DNA of 64,000 nucleotides from Prevotella koreensis (GCF_003977605.1 NZ_RYYU01000001.1:2358600-2422599); one strand, 5' to 3'. Counted from the stretch's first letter, positions 32,263 through 41,980 are shown. Notes: generated by a model not told the origin, from the sequence alone. A program made the numbers and translations.

Positions 32263-34077
32263 ATGAGTGATATAATACAACTTTTGCCGGATAGTGTGGC
32301 AAATCAGATTGCCGCAGGTGAGGTGATACAACGCCCCGCCTCGGTGATTAAAGAGTTGGTTGAGAATGCTATTGATGCCGGAGCGACACTGATTAATGTC
32401 AGTGTGGTCGATGCCGGGCGCACCTCTATACAGGTGATAGATAATGGTAGGGGTATGACGGAGACCGACGCACGTCTTGCATTTGAACGTCATGCCACGT
32501 CGAAGATACGAAAGGCGGATGACTTGTTCGCTCTCAATACGATGGGTTTCCGTGGTGAGGCACTTGCTTCTATCGCTGCGGTGGCGCAGGTTGAACTGAA
32601 AACGAGGGTCGCCGGAGATGAAATTGGTACTCGGTTGTCGATAAGTGGGTCGCGGGTGATGAAACAGGAACCGGCATCTTGTCCTGTGGGGAGTAACTTC
32701 TCGGTGGAGAATCTTTTCTTCAATGTTCCGGTAAGACGTAAGTTCTTGAAGTCGAATACCACCGAACTGAATAATATTCTTTCTGCTTTCGAGCGCATTG
32801 TGCTCGTTTATCCGCAGGTGAGTTTCACTTTTCATAACAATGGTGTGGAGGTGTTCAATCTGAAATCCGCGACCATACATCAACGTATAGTAGATGTGTT
32901 CGGTAAGAAAATAAATCAAGACCTGCTTCCAGTGAACGTGGATACTACGGTTTGTCGTATCTCCGGGTTTGTGGGAAAGCCTGAGTCGGCACGTAAGAAG
33001 GGTGCTCATCAGTATTTGTTCGTAAACGGCAGATATATGAAGCACGGCTTTTTCCATAAGGGAGTGATGCAGGCTTACGAGCGACTGATAACCGCAGGTG
33101 ACCAAGTACCTTATTTCATATACTTCACCGTGGAACCGGAGAATATCGATGTGAATATTCATCCCACAAAGACTGAGATAAAATTCGATAACGAGGTGGC
33201 GATATGGCAGATACTTACTGCTGCGGTGAAAGACTCGTTGGGGCGTTTCAATGATGTCTCAACAATAGATTTTGACGTGGAAGGGAAACCTGATATTCCG
33301 GTGTTCGATTCCTCTGACAATGATTTCGCTGCTCCAAAGGTGGATTATAATCCTCAATATAATCCTTTCAAAGAGAGTGGCAGACATGTGAACCATCGAG
33401 ATAATGTAACAAGAAACTGGGAGAAAATATACGAAGGACTGATTCCTGAGACTGCTGAAGAAAAGGGACTGTTTGACGATGACAATACGCAAGGAGAGGG
33501 ATTGATAGATGAAAAAGCCCCTACACATTATCAATATAAGGGGCAATATATAATGACGGCGGTGAAATCCGGTCTTATGATAATAGATCAGGAGCGTGCC
33601 CATATACGTATATTATATGATAGGTATATGCAACAAATGAAAAGTAACGGACATCGTTCGCAGAAAATATTGTTCCCGGAGATGATTCAATTCCCACCTT
33701 CCGACATCGTTACGTTACAGAAAATAATGCCGGAGATGGAGCATCTCGGCTTCGAACTTACCAATCTTGGTGGCGGCAGTTATGCTGTGAACGGTATTCC
33801 GTCAGGTGTTGAGGGTATGAATGTCAGTATGTTGATAAAGGATATGGTAGATTCTGCAATTGAAAACGGTGTTGTTGATACGGCCGGTATAAATCATTCG
33901 CTTGCATTGAGTCTTGCACGCAGTGCTGCCATACCTCATGGACAGGTGTTGGGAAATGACGAGATGGAAACGATAGTAGCTGAACTGTTTGCCACATCAA
34001 ATGTCAACTACACACCTGATGGTAAATTGATACTTTCAATCCTTAAACAGCATGATATAGAACGAATGCTTGAGTAA
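32263..34077 (+). CDS. mutL: DNA mismatch repair protein MutL
   Basis: 604 residues. The GHKL ATPase domain is complete: [18 protein letters not shown] N box ([18 protein letters not shown]), IDNGRGMTE, and [15 protein letters not shown]. The transducer domain ([13 protein letters not shown] [16 protein letters not shown]) follows, then a linker and a C-terminal dimerisation domain. The endonuclease motif position DQHA(X)2E is changed to [12 protein letters not shown], so nicking activity is uncertain. It begins 15 bases after the small membrane gene behind an AAGG ribosome site. It ends the guaB-mutL run; a promoter-bearing gap follows. Confidence 0.96.
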   Translation: MSDIIQLLPDSVANQIAAGEVIQRPASVIKELVENAIDAGATLINVSVVDAGRTSIQVIDNGRGMTETDARLAFERHATSKIRKADDLFALNTMGFRGEALASIAAVAQVELKTRVAGDEIGTRLSISGSRVMKQEPASCPVGSNFSVENLFFNVPVRRKFLKSNTTELNNILSAFERIVLVYPQVSFTFHNNGVEVFNLKSATIHQRIVDVFGKKINQDLLPVNVDTTVCRISGFVGKPESARKKGAHQYLFVNGRYMKHGFFHKGVMQAYERLITAGDQVPYFIYFTVEPENIDVNIHPTKTEIKFDNEVAIWQILTAAVKDSLGRFNDVSTIDFDVEGKPDIPVFDSSDNDFAAPKVDYNPQYNPFKESGRHVNHRDNVTRNWEKIYEGLIPETAEEKGLFDDDNTQGEGLIDEKAPTHYQYKGQYIMTAVKSGLMIIDQERAHIRILYDRYMQQMKSNGHRSQKILFPEMIQFPPSDIVTLQKIMPEMEHLGFELTNLGGGSYAVNGIPSGVEGMNVSMLIKDMVDSAIENGVVDTAGINHSLALSLARSAAIPHGQVLGNDEMETIVAELFATSNVNYTPDGKLILSILKQHDIERMLE

Positions 34078-34155
34078 TTATATGGAAATTTACCCTAAAA
34101 TAACGATTTTAATAGTTTTTTTTGCCTAAAAAGTAAAAAACATACAAAAAATGTA

Positions 34156-34184
34156 TTGCAGTTAAAAAAATATTATTAACTTTG
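34156..34184 (+). promoter_or_regulatory. Promoter of the OmpA-like porin gene
   Basis: TAACTTTG (34177-34184) is a perfect TAnnTTTG box with TTG at 34156-34158, 18 bases upstream. A start near 34191 gives a leader of about 64 bases, AT-rich, as usual for abundant outer membrane proteins. Confidence 0.75.
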
Positions 34185-34254
34185 CAGCAAATATCGTATT
34201 AAGGTTATTTGAAAAAGACTTTATATATTTATCAATAAATAAATAGTTTTAATT

Positions 34255-35463
34255 ATGAAAAAGTTTTTAATCGCATTGGCTTTTGCCGCTGTTTCTGTAG
34301 CAGGTAATGCACAGGACACTTACGCTTACTCTAAGTATAGCGTTGCAACAAACTCATTCTGGAGCAACTGGTTCATCCAGCTCGGCGGACAGTATGATGT
34401 ATTTTATTCTGGTCAGGAGCATGGCTTGAACATGGGTCAGTCTCTCGCAAAGGGTTTCCGTGGAAACTTCGAGGCTTCTGCTGCTATCGGTAAGTGGTTT
34501 ACTCCGGGCTTGGGTCTTCGTGTTAAGGCTTCTGGTATTTGGGGACGTACAGTTGGTACTCATAGAGAACCGGGTATATATATTCCAAACGGAAAGTTGA
34601 CAACAGATAATGATATGATTTCCGGAAGCAAAGGTTTCAACTTCTGGACCGGTCAGGGACAGGTAATGTTCAACTTGAGCAACATGCTGTTGGGTTACAA
34701 CCCGAACCGTGTATGGAATTTCATTCCATTTGCAGGTGGCGGTTTCGCTCGTAACTGTACTGCTAACCGTTATTCAATGGGTCTTGGTGTTGGTCTCTTG
34801 AACGAGTTCAATCTTTCAAAGCGCGTTGCTTTGAATATTGAGGCTGGTTGGAATCGTTGGGAGTCAGACTTTGACGGTATTGACAATAATGTTGACGAAG
34901 GTCACCGTGGTTGGGATTCTCACGACAACGTACTCTATGCTGAGGTTGGCCTGACAATCAACGTTGGTAAGACCGGCTGGAATCAGGTTCCCGATGTTGA
35001 CGCTATCCGCGCAGGTTATGAGAGCCGTATCAACGACTTGAACAACATCATTCGCGACCGCGATGCTGAAATCGACAGCCTGAAGAAGATTAAGCCTGAG
35101 ACAATCCGTATCACTGATACCAATACTCCTGCAGAGCGTTTCGTTGCTACTCCGATCTCTGTATTCTTCAATATCGATAGAACTGAAATCGCAGAACTGA
35201 AAGACCTCGTAAACGTTCGCGCACTTGCTGAATACGCCAAGGAAACTGACAGCAACCTCCTCGTTACAGGTTATGCTGATAGCGCAACTGGTACTCCGAA
35301 GCGCAACCAGTGGCTGTCTGAGAAGCGTGCTGACCGCGTTGCTGGCGAGCTTGTTAAGATGGGCATCAGAGAGAATAAGATTCGCAAGGAGGCTAAGGGT
35401 GGCGTTAAGATCCTGTCTCCAATCAGTTACGACCGTCGTGCTACTGTACAGGTTGTTAAGTAA
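34255..35463 (+). CDS. OmpA family outer membrane protein
   Basis: 402 residues with signal peptide MKKFLIALAFAAVSVAGNAQ. An eight-stranded barrel-like N-terminal half (residues 25-245) is followed by a short coiled linker (RINDLNNIIRDRDAEIDSLK) and an OmpA/MotB peptidoglycan-binding domain (ISVFFNIDRTEIAELKDLVN, LLVTGYADSATGTPKRNQWL, LSEKRADRVAGELVKMGI). Codon use is strongly biased to what look like frequent codons, and the gene has its own promoter and a strong terminator, so it is probably one of the most abundant surface proteins. Confidence 0.93.
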   Translation: MKKFLIALAFAAVSVAGNAQDTYAYSKYSVATNSFWSNWFIQLGGQYDVFYSGQEHGLNMGQSLAKGFRGNFEASAAIGKWFTPGLGLRVKASGIWGRTVGTHREPGIYIPNGKLTTDNDMISGSKGFNFWTGQGQVMFNLSNMLLGYNPNRVWNFIPFAGGGFARNCTANRYSMGLGVGLLNEFNLSKRVALNIEAGWNRWESDFDGIDNNVDEGHRGWDSHDNVLYAEVGLTINVGKTGWNQVPDVDAIRAGYESRINDLNNIIRDRDAEIDSLKKIKPETIRITDTNTPAERFVATPISVFFNIDRTEIAELKDLVNVRALAEYAKETDSNLLVTGYADSATGTPKRNQWLSEKRADRVAGELVKMGIRENKIRKEAKGGVKILSPISYDRRATVQVVK

Positions 35464-35504
35464 TATATGCTGAAAATTTAGCAGATTAATAAAATATTTA
35501 TAAG

Positions 35505-35539
35505 GTGCCTCTCCGAAATCGGAGAGGCACTTTCTTTTT
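35505..35539 (+). terminator. Strong intrinsic terminator after ompA-like gene
   Basis: GTGCCTCTCCG pairs perfectly with CGGAGAGGCAC around a four-base AAAT loop, followed by TTTCTTTTT. Confidence 0.93.
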
Positions 35540-35675
35540 GACATAAAGACAGAACGTGGTTTTGACATAATGACAAAATTGATTTGACATAAAGACATAA
35601 TGGTTTTGACATAAAGACAAATTTTTTTGTCCAAACTCCTTATGTCTTTCTGTCCAATTAAATTGTGTCTTTCTT
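35535..35675. repeat. GACATAAAGACA repeat cluster, copy 1
   Basis: Four direct copies of TTTGACATAAAGACA or one-base variants (from about 35537, 35561, 35583, 35604) are followed by two inverted copies (TTATGTCTTTCTGTCC near 35639, TGTGTCTTTCTTTC near 35664). It lies between the porin terminator and the first tRNA promoter. Related clusters lie at 40690-40757 and 41911-41980. Confidence 0.8.
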
Positions 35676-35737
35676 TCTAATCAAATCCGGCTTTTTGTTC
35701 TTTTTCTATATGTATAATGAAAAATATTCTGAAAAAT

Positions 35738-35768
35738 TTTGTGGTTTTAAAAAAAGTATGTACCTTTG
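35738..35768 (+). promoter_or_regulatory. Promoter of first tRNA-Val
   Basis: TTTG (35738-35741), 19 bases, then TACCTTTG (35761-35768): a full match to the Bacteroidetes housekeeping promoter, 20 bases before the tRNA. Confidence 0.85.
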
Positions 35769-35788
35769 CATCGCTTTTAGAAAAAAGA

Positions 35789-35863
35789 GGGCGTTTAGCT
35801 CAGCTGGTTTAGAGCATCTGCCTTACAAGCAGAGGGTCGGCGGTTCGAATCCGTCAACGCCCA
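35789..35863 (+). tRNA. tRNA-Val (UAC), first copy
   Basis: A complete 75-base cloverleaf: acceptor GGGCGTT/AACGCCC, D arm GCTC/GAGC, anticodon stem TCTGC/GCAGA with loop CTTACAA (anticodon TAC), and T arm GGCGG/CCGTC with TTCGAAT. The discriminator is A; CCA is not encoded. It is identical to the second copy 249 bases downstream. Confidence 0.97.
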
Positions 35864-35868
35864 CAAAG

Positions 35869-35914
35869 CAAAAGGTTTCGCTTCCGAAAGGTTGTGAAGC
35901 CTTTTCTTTTTTTG
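35869..35914 (+). terminator. Terminator after first tRNA-Val
   Basis: AAAAGGTTTC pairs with GAAGCCTTTT (one G-U pair) and is followed by CTTTTTTTT. Confidence 0.7.
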
Positions 35915-35985
35915 CTTATGATGTTTTTGATTTTGGCTTGGTAAGAATGTTTTTTTGCTTTATGTCGATAAAAAATAAGGAAAAG

Positions 35986-36017
35986 TTTGGAGGTTTCGTG
36001 AAAACGTTGTATCTTTG
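35986..36017 (+). promoter_or_regulatory. Promoter of second tRNA-Val
   Basis: TTTG (35986-35989), 20 bases, then TATCTTTG (36010-36017), 20 bases before the tRNA. The following GCATCGCTTTT is shared with the first promoter, so promoter and gene were duplicated together. Confidence 0.85.
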
Positions 36018-36037
36018 CATCGCTTTTCGTAAAGCAC

Positions 36038-36112
36038 GGGCGTTTAGCTCAGCTGGTTTAGAGCATCTGCCTTACAAGCAGAGGGTCGGCGGTTCGAATC
36101 CGTCAACGCCCA
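36038..36112 (+). tRNA. tRNA-Val (UAC), second copy
   Basis: Identical in all 75 bases to the copy at 35789-35863, with its own promoter and terminator, so each is a separate transcription unit rather than a tandem array. Confidence 0.97.
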
Positions 36113-36118
36113 CAAAGC

Positions 36119-36155
36119 AAAATCCCGCTTCTCAGAGAAGAGATGCGGGAATTTT
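36119..36155 (+). terminator. Terminator after second tRNA-Val
   Basis: AAATCCCGCTTCTC pairs with GAGATGCGGGAATTT (one bulge or mismatch), followed by a short T-rich run. Confidence 0.7.
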
Positions 36156-36293
36156 GGTTAAAATAGATGATAAAAAATAGGATTTCGTAAAGCCAGAAGA
36201 TAACTTAACCTATCAACAAGTATTTGATATATATAATTATATTGTCATTTTATATTATAGAGAATTCGAGAGAATAAAGAAGAACGTATTAAT

Positions 36294-37640
36294 ATGAATC
36301 TTAACTTACTGACAGCAATTTCACCTATCGATGGCAGGTATAGGACAAAGACTGATTCATTAGCATGCTATTTTTCAGAGTATGCACTTATCCGTTACCG
36401 TGTAAGGGTAGAGATAGAATATTTCATTGCGCTTTGTGAACTGCCGCTTCCTCAACTGAAAGATTTTAATCATGATCTTTTTGAACCTCTGCGTGACATC
36501 TATCGTAATTTCAGCGAGGATGATGCACAGCATGTCAAGGATATTGAGAATGTCACGAACCATGATGTCAAGGCCGTAGAGTATTTCATAAAGGAGCGTC
36601 TTGACAAGATAGGTGATTTCAGTAAATATAAGGAGTTTATACATTTCGGACTTACATCGCAGGACATAAACAACACTTCTGTTCCACTTTCACTAAAAGA
36701 TGCGTTGGATGAAATGTTCATTCCACAGGTGGAAGAACTTATTGCACTTCTCAACGATTATGCGGAAACATGGGCTGAAGTGCCTATGCTGGCGAAGACT
36801 CACGGTCAGCCGGCCAGTCCAACACGATTGGGTAAGGAAGTGAGAGTGTTCGCCTATCGTATGCAGCAGCAACTCGACTCGCTTAAAGCAATAGATATAA
36901 CGGCGAAATTCGGTGGTGCTACCGGTAATTTCAATGCCCATCATGTGGCATATCCTGATTACGATTGGCGAGAGTTCGGCAACCGTTTTGTGAGTGAAAG
37001 ATTAGGTCTTGTGAGAGAACAATACACCACACAGATAAGCAATTACGACCAATTGGGTGCTGTTTTCGATGCCCTACGTCGCATAAACACCGTTATTCTC
37101 GACCTTGATCGCGATTTCTGGATGTATATTTCAATGGATTATTTCAAGCAGAAGATAAAGGCCGGCGAGGTTGGTTCGAGTGCGATGCCGCATAAGGTGA
37201 ACCCCATAGACTATGAGAATAGTGAGGGAAACCTCGGTATTTCAAATGCCATTCTGCAATTCCTGGCACAGAAATTGCCGGTAAGTAGGTTGCAGCGTGA
37301 CCTTACCGATTCAACAGTACTGCGCAACATCGGTGTGCCTATCGGTCATAGCGTAATCGCGATACAGAGTACTATGAAAGGACTGCGTAAATTGATACTC
37401 AATGAAGAGAGAGTCGCAGATGACCTTGACAATACTTGGGCGGTTGTGGCAGAGGCCATACAGACCATTCTTCGCCGTGAGGCCTACCCGAATCCTTATG
37501 AGGCATTGAAGGCTCTAACACGAACAAATGAGAAAATGACACCTGAAACGATACACGATTTCATCGGAAAACTTGATGTGAGTGATGAGGTGAAAGCAGA
37601 ACTGCGTGCCATAACTCCGCATAATTACACCGGAATTTGA
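36294..37640 (+). CDS. purB: Adenylosuccinate lyase
   Basis: Splits adenylosuccinate and SAICAR, two steps of purine synthesis. 448 residues. The fumarase/aspartase superfamily signature is clear: GSSAMPHKVNPIDYENSEGN with the catalytic Ser loop, plus KTHGQPASPTRLGKE with the catalytic His and TSQDINNTS. The ATG at 36294 (MNLNLLTAISPIDGRYRTK) matches the family start. The gene stands between the tRNAs and the pseudouridine synthase with no overlap to either. Confidence 0.97.
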   Translation: MNLNLLTAISPIDGRYRTKTDSLACYFSEYALIRYRVRVEIEYFIALCELPLPQLKDFNHDLFEPLRDIYRNFSEDDAQHVKDIENVTNHDVKAVEYFIKERLDKIGDFSKYKEFIHFGLTSQDINNTSVPLSLKDALDEMFIPQVEELIALLNDYAETWAEVPMLAKTHGQPASPTRLGKEVRVFAYRMQQQLDSLKAIDITAKFGGATGNFNAHHVAYPDYDWREFGNRFVSERLGLVREQYTTQISNYDQLGAVFDALRRINTVILDLDRDFWMYISMDYFKQKIKAGEVGSSAMPHKVNPIDYENSEGNLGISNAILQFLAQKLPVSRLQRDLTDSTVLRNIGVPIGHSVIAIQSTMKGLRKLILNEERVADDLDNTWAVVAEAIQTILRREAYPNPYEALKALTRTNEKMTPETIHDFIGKLDVSDEVKAELRAITPHNYTGI

Positions 37641-37724
37641 ATGTTGCCTACATGCAACTAACCGAATAACAATTTAAAAAAATATAATAAATTAAACACC
37701 GTGAGGTTTTAAACAATTAAGATT

Positions 37725-39197
37725 ATGTCAGAAGAATTAGAAAACAAGACAGAGGAATTTTCTGCAGAACAGGGCGAGAGCCGTGAGGGTTACCGTCCGG
37801 TTGGCGGATATTCAAGAGATTATCGTAGCGCGGGTCGTACTCCAAGACCTCGAATTCACACTTCACGTCCTGTAGAAACACGTAGTGATGAGACAGGAGA
37901 TAGCGGTTTCCGTCCCGATGGATTCGGTGCGGTATTGCAGGGTGACGCTCCACAACGTTCTTACCGTCCACGCACTCCGCAGGGCGGTTATCAGCCCCGT
38001 GGAGGTTACCAATCACGTCAACAGAATGGTTATCAGCCACGTGGCGGTTACCAACCACGTCAGCAAGGTGGCTATCAACCTCGTCATGACGGTGGTTATC
38101 AGCCGCGTCAGGAAGATGCTTATCAGAATAGACAAGAAGGTGGTTACCAACCACGCCAGCAAGGAGGCTATCAGCCACGTCCTCAAGGTGGTTACCAGCC
38201 GCGCCAACAGGGTGGTTATCAGCCACGTCCGCAGGGTAGTTATCAGCCACATGGAGGTTACCAACCACGTCAACAGAATGGTTATCAGCCTCGCGGAGGT
38301 TACCAGCCACGTCAGCAGGGCGGTTATCAGTCTCGCGGAGGTTACCAGTCACGTCAGCAGGGCGGTTATAATGCAGGTGGATATGGTTATCGTCCACGTA
38401 CACAGGGATATAATCCTAATGCAAAATACAGTCTGAAGAAACGCATAGAATATAAGGAAGAGAACATCGACCCGAACGAGCCGATACGCTTGAACAAATA
38501 CCTCGCCAATGCGGGAGTTTGCAGTCGTCGTGAGGCCGATCAGTTTATTACATCAGGAAAGGTTACAGTAAACGGTGAGGTTATTACCGAATTGGGTACA
38601 AAAGTGTTGCGTTCTGATGTGGTGGTTTTCAACGAAAACGAGGTATCTCCGGAGAAAAAGGTTTATGTTCTACTCAACAAACCGAAGGATTTTGTCACCA
38701 CATCTGACGATCCTCAGCAGCGCAAGACCGTAATGGACTTAGTTAACAACGTGTGTCCGGAACGCATCTATCCGGTAGGGCGGCTCGATCGCAATACAAC
38801 CGGTGTGCTTCTGCTTACCAATGATGGTGACCTTGCTTCAAAACTCACTCATCCTAAGTTCCTCAAGAAGAAGGTGTATCACGTATTCCTCGACCGTCCG
38901 GTGGCGCAGGAGGATATTGAACAAATAAAGGAAGGCATCGAACTGGAAGATGGTGAGGTGCATGCCGATGCAATTGAGTATGCCAATGATGGTTTCGATA
39001 AGAAGCAGGTGGGCATCGAGATACATAGCGGAAGGAACCGCATCGTGCGCCGCATCTTCGAGAAACTTGGCTATCGCGTATTGAAACTCGACCGTGTATT
39101 ATTCGCCGGTCTTACAAAGAAGAACCTACGTCGTGGCGACTGGCGTTTCCTCACAGAGCAGGAAGTGGAAATGTTGCGCATGGGAGCGTTCGAATAA
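37725..39197 (+). CDS. RsuA/RluB-type pseudouridine synthase with long YQPR repeat tail
   Basis: 490 residues. Residues about 253-300 are an S4 RNA-binding domain (IRLNKYLANAGVCSRREADQ), followed by the catalytic domain with GRLDRNTTGVLLLTNDG (catalytic Asp near residue 354) and RNRIVRRIFEKLGYRVLKLD. It modifies ribosomal RNA. The first about 230 residues are disordered; residues 85-225 are some twenty copies of a G-Y-Q-P-R-Q-Q-like unit rich in Arg, Gln, Gly and Tyr, probably a nonspecific RNA-binding or condensing tail. Usual family members are about 250 residues. Repeats at DNA level make the length likely to vary between strains. Confidence 0.92.
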   Translation: MSEELENKTEEFSAEQGESREGYRPVGGYSRDYRSAGRTPRPRIHTSRPVETRSDETGDSGFRPDGFGAVLQGDAPQRSYRPRTPQGGYQPRGGYQSRQQNGYQPRGGYQPRQQGGYQPRHDGGYQPRQEDAYQNRQEGGYQPRQQGGYQPRPQGGYQPRQQGGYQPRPQGSYQPHGGYQPRQQNGYQPRGGYQPRQQGGYQSRGGYQSRQQGGYNAGGYGYRPRTQGYNPNAKYSLKKRIEYKEENIDPNEPIRLNKYLANAGVCSRREADQFITSGKVTVNGEVITELGTKVLRSDVVVFNENEVSPEKKVYVLLNKPKDFVTTSDDPQQRKTVMDLVNNVCPERIYPVGRLDRNTTGVLLLTNDGDLASKLTHPKFLKKKVYHVFLDRPVAQEDIEQIKEGIELEDGEVHADAIEYANDGFDKKQVGIEIHSGRNRIVRRIFEKLGYRVLKLDRVLFAGLTKKNLRRGDWRFLTEQEVEMLRMGAFE

Positions 39198-39272
39198 ACT
39201 AATCATTAGTATTGTCATCCGCTTCCCGTTGTGAGATTTCTTGCGACGGGCAGCGATTTTAAATAGATAGAA

Positions 39273-40667
39273 ATGAAAAGGACAAAAATAGTTGACGTTC
39301 TGAAAGATACCGAATATGGGAAGGACGTTTGTGTAAAAGGATGGGTTAGAACCCACCGCTCAAGCAAGGCGGTAGATTTCATTGCACTTAACGACGGCTC
39401 AACGATAAAGAACGTGCAGGTGGTGGTTGATGCAGGTACCGTTGATGACGAAACCTTGAAACTGATAACCACCGGAGCGTGTATCGGTGTGACCGGTAAA
39501 CTCGTTGAGAGTCCGGCAAAGGGACAAGCATCTGAGGTTCATTGCGAAAGCATAGAGGTATATGGTCTTTGCGGAAGCGATTACCCGATGCAGAAGAAAG
39601 GTCAGACATTCGAGTATATGCGTCAGTATGCTCATCTTCGTCTGAGAACGAATACTTTTGGGGCTGTGATGCGCATACGTCATAACATGGCAATCGCAAT
39701 ACATCGCTATTTCCACGAGCATGGTTTCTTCTATTTCCATTCGCCTATTGTAACGGCAAGCGACTGTGAAGGTGCCGGACAGATGTTCCAAGTGACGACA
39801 AAGAACTTGTACGACTTGAAAAAGGACGAGGATGGAAAGATTGTCTATGACGATGATTTCTTCGGAAAGCAGACCTCACTGACGGTTAGCGGACAGCTTG
39901 AGGGAGAACTTGGTGCTACGGCACTCGGTGCGATATATACTTTCGGTCCTACCTTCCGCGCAGAGAACAGCAATACTCCGAGACACTTGGCGGAGTTCTG
40001 GATGATTGAACCGGAGGTGGCTTTCATAGACCTTAACGACTTGATGGACCTCGAAGAGGATTTCATTAAGTATTGTGTTAAATGGGCTTTGGACAACTGT
40101 CGTGACGATCTTGAATTCCTTAACCAGTTTGTTGATAAAACCCTTATTCAACGTCTTGAGGGTGTTCTGAAAGAAACATTCGTGAGATTGACTTACACCA
40201 AGGGTGTGGAAATTCTGCAAGAGGCAGTGAAGAATGGTAAAAAATTCGAGTTCCCATGTAACTGGGGAGATGACCTCGCAAGCGAACATGAACGCTATCT
40301 CGTTGAGGAGTATTTCAAGAAACCTGTCATCATGACAGACTATCCGAAGGATATAAAGGCGTTCTATATGAAACTCAATGATGACGATAAGACCGTACAG
40401 GGTACTGATGTACTGTTCCCACAGATCGGAGAGATTATTGGTGGTTCGGTGCGTGAGGAGAATTTCGAGAAACTTATGTCTGAAATAGAGCGCCGAGAGG
40501 TGCCGATGAAGGATATGTGGTGGTATCTTGATACACGCAAATATGGAACATGTCCTCATGGAGGTTTCGGACTTGGATTCGAGCGTCTGATATTGTTCGT
40601 TACGGGAATGCAGAATATACGCGACGTTATACCGTTCCCGAGAACACCAAAGTCTGCCGACTTCTAA
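39273..40667 (+). CDS. asnS: Asparagine-tRNA ligase
   Basis: 464 residues, class II synthetase. The N-terminal OB-fold anticodon-binding domain ([20 protein letters not shown]) is followed by the catalytic core with motif 2 ([20 protein letters not shown]) and motif 3 ([20 protein letters not shown]). The family-specific [11 protein letters not shown] stretch favours AsnRS over AspRS. It begins 75 bases after the pseudouridine synthase. Confidence 0.97.
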   Translation: MKRTKIVDVLKDTEYGKDVCVKGWVRTHRSSKAVDFIALNDGSTIKNVQVVVDAGTVDDETLKLITTGACIGVTGKLVESPAKGQASEVHCESIEVYGLCGSDYPMQKKGQTFEYMRQYAHLRLRTNTFGAVMRIRHNMAIAIHRYFHEHGFFYFHSPIVTASDCEGAGQMFQVTTKNLYDLKKDEDGKIVYDDDFFGKQTSLTVSGQLEGELGATALGAIYTFGPTFRAENSNTPRHLAEFWMIEPEVAFIDLNDLMDLEEDFIKYCVKWALDNCRDDLEFLNQFVDKTLIQRLEGVLKETFVRLTYTKGVEILQEAVKNGKKFEFPCNWGDDLASEHERYLVEEYFKKPVIMTDYPKDIKAFYMKLNDDDKTVQGTDVLFPQIGEIIGGSVREENFEKLMSEIERREVPMKDMWWYLDTRKYGTCPHGGFGLGFERLILFVTGMQNIRDVIPFPRTPKSADF

Positions 40668-40689
40668 GGAGGTAAAGGCCTTTTGAGAA

Positions 40690-40757
40690 CAGAAAGACAT
40701 GTCCTTTAAGACTTTGAATACAAAATCTTTTTAGGACAGGAAGACATAAAGGAGGGA
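40690..40757. repeat. GACATAAAGACA-type repeat cluster, copy 2
   Basis: GAACAGAAAGACATGTCC and GGACAGGAAGACATAAAGG, inverted with respect to each other in part, match the unit seen at 35535-35675 and 41911-41980. Confidence 0.6.
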
Positions 40758-40891
40758 TATGTTTAGCATCCCATTTACGGATATTTACGTTAAGAGGTAT
40801 TCTTTTCGAAATATTTATGTTCTTCAGAATGTTACATATAAAACACTTATATTTACCCGTTAGCGGGATTAAATTAAGTAGATACGCATGG

Positions 40892-40977
40892 AAAAAAAGT
40901 TGTGCATATCATTGGTTTTAGCAACTTAGTGCTGCTCTAGTCATTAAGTTCAAACCAAGATATGCACAACTTTTTTT
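40892..40977. repeat. Long near-perfect inverted repeat
   Basis: Left arm 40892-40918 (AAAAAAAGTTGTGCATATC then ATTGGTTT) and right arm 40952-40977 (AAACCAA then GATATGCACAACTTTTTTT) are exact complements but for one inserted A. The loop is 33 bases. With A7 at one side and T7 at the other it could end transcription from both sides, encode a small structured RNA, or be a miniature transposable element. Confidence 0.85.
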
Positions 40978-41157
40978 ATTACTACTACAAAACCTTGAGA
41001 TATGCAAGCACTTTTATGAAAACCTTGTCACTGAAAATGCACTATTGTTCCCGTATTATCGGAAGAATTAAGTATCCACTAAATTAATTCCGACAACGGG
41101 TTATATTTGTAAGAATCTGACAACTTGGAACAATAAACCTTCCGAATCATTAGAGAA

Positions 41158-41760
41158 ATGAGACCATACTTATTAGTTTTCGTTTTGCTTAACCTGCTGA
41201 ATGTTTCTTCTGTTGCAGGGAGAGATACGAGTTCGTGCGACACAATAAAGGTATCACACCCAAAAGATTCTTGTAGAACACACATCACAGTCGTAGAATC
41301 CACGGAGTATTCTTGGGATAAAAAAGCATACTCCAAAGTATCCTCAGACAAGGTTTATCAACTTGAAAATATACATCAATTTAGTGTAATCCCATTTTTA
41401 AAGTCTCTCATCAAAAGTAATAGTAAGTCATTGAATAAGAAGGTTGAGAATATAAAATATCATTATCAACACACCCGTCTGAAAGTTACTTATCTTAACG
41501 AAGATGATAGCATTTGTAATTCATATTTCGCAGTAGAGCGACTTGAACTCGCACCCGGTCAAGAAGGATTATTAAACCATTTAAAAACGATGGTTGGAAG
41601 TGAGCCATTAAAGGTAGATATTCTCTCTGAAGCCCCGGTCTCTTGTTTTACTTATTGGAGTGATGACGAGTTGATAATTGTATGGTACAACATTTTTGAC
41701 GATGAAAACCTGATAAAGAAATCAGTAAATGATTACTTAAGAAAAGAGGAGAAAGAGTAA
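41158..41760 (+). CDS. Hypothetical secreted protein
   Basis: 200 residues. The first 21 (MRPYLLVFVLLNLLNVSSVA) form a signal peptide; the mature part is mixed alpha/beta, with cysteines near residues 27, 39, 122 and 165 that could form disulfides. I do not recognise a family. It has its own -7 box (41102-41109) and is followed by a hairpin, so it is a single-gene unit. Its AT-rich composition differs from asnS and the antiporter. Confidence 0.6.
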   Translation: MRPYLLVFVLLNLLNVSSVAGRDTSSCDTIKVSHPKDSCRTHITVVESTEYSWDKKAYSKVSSDKVYQLENIHQFSVIPFLKSLIKSNSKSLNKKVENIKYHYQHTRLKVTYLNEDDSICNSYFAVERLELAPGQEGLLNHLKTMVGSEPLKVDILSEAPVSCFTYWSDDELIIVWYNIFDDENLIKKSVNDYLRKEEKE

Positions 41761-41852
41761 AAGGGTAAAAAAATCTTAGTGGTAAAAACAACAGAAACTG
41801 ACCCATTACGCCGACTTATTTGATTAAGGGGGCTTGGTTTTAGAAAAATAAT

Positions 41853-41882
41853 GCGGGGTTGCCTATAAGAAGGTAATCCCGC
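41853..41882. terminator. Hairpin between convergent genes
   Basis: GCGGGGTTGCCT pairs with AGGTAATCCCGC (two G-U pairs) around ATAAGA. It lies between the secreted protein gene and the LolD gene, which converge. Confidence 0.65.
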
Positions 41883-41910
41883 AAATCGTTTTATGCTATT
41901 TGATTTTTAT

Positions 41911-41980
41911 CCCCAAACGTTTTTGTCTTTTTGTTCTAACACTTTTGTCTTTCTGTCCCAAAACTTATGTCTGTATGTTC
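41911..41980. repeat. GACATAAAGACA repeat cluster, copy 3
   Basis: Three units in the complementary orientation: GTTTTTGTCTTTTTGTTC, CTTTTGTCTTTCTGTCC and CTTATGTCTGTATGTTC. The last overlaps the 3' end of the LolD-type gene and supplies its stop codon at 41965-41967. Confidence 0.75.

Larger units (their letters stand above)
40668..41157. other. 490-base intergenic stretch with repeats and a long hairpin
   Basis: It contains the second GACATAAAGACA-type cluster (40690-40757), the long hairpin at 40892-40977 and a TATATTTG -7 box at 41102-41109 that probably serves the small secreted protein at 41158. No open frame of interest is seen. Confidence 0.6.

Noticed and set aside
35535..35675. CRISPR array
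   Set aside because: Units are about 15 bases, irregularly spaced, partly inverted, with no cas genes and no unique spacers of fixed length.
35665..36180. 171-codon frame through both tRNAs
   Set aside because: It reads across two tRNA genes and contains the same translated tRNA segment twice; not a protein gene.
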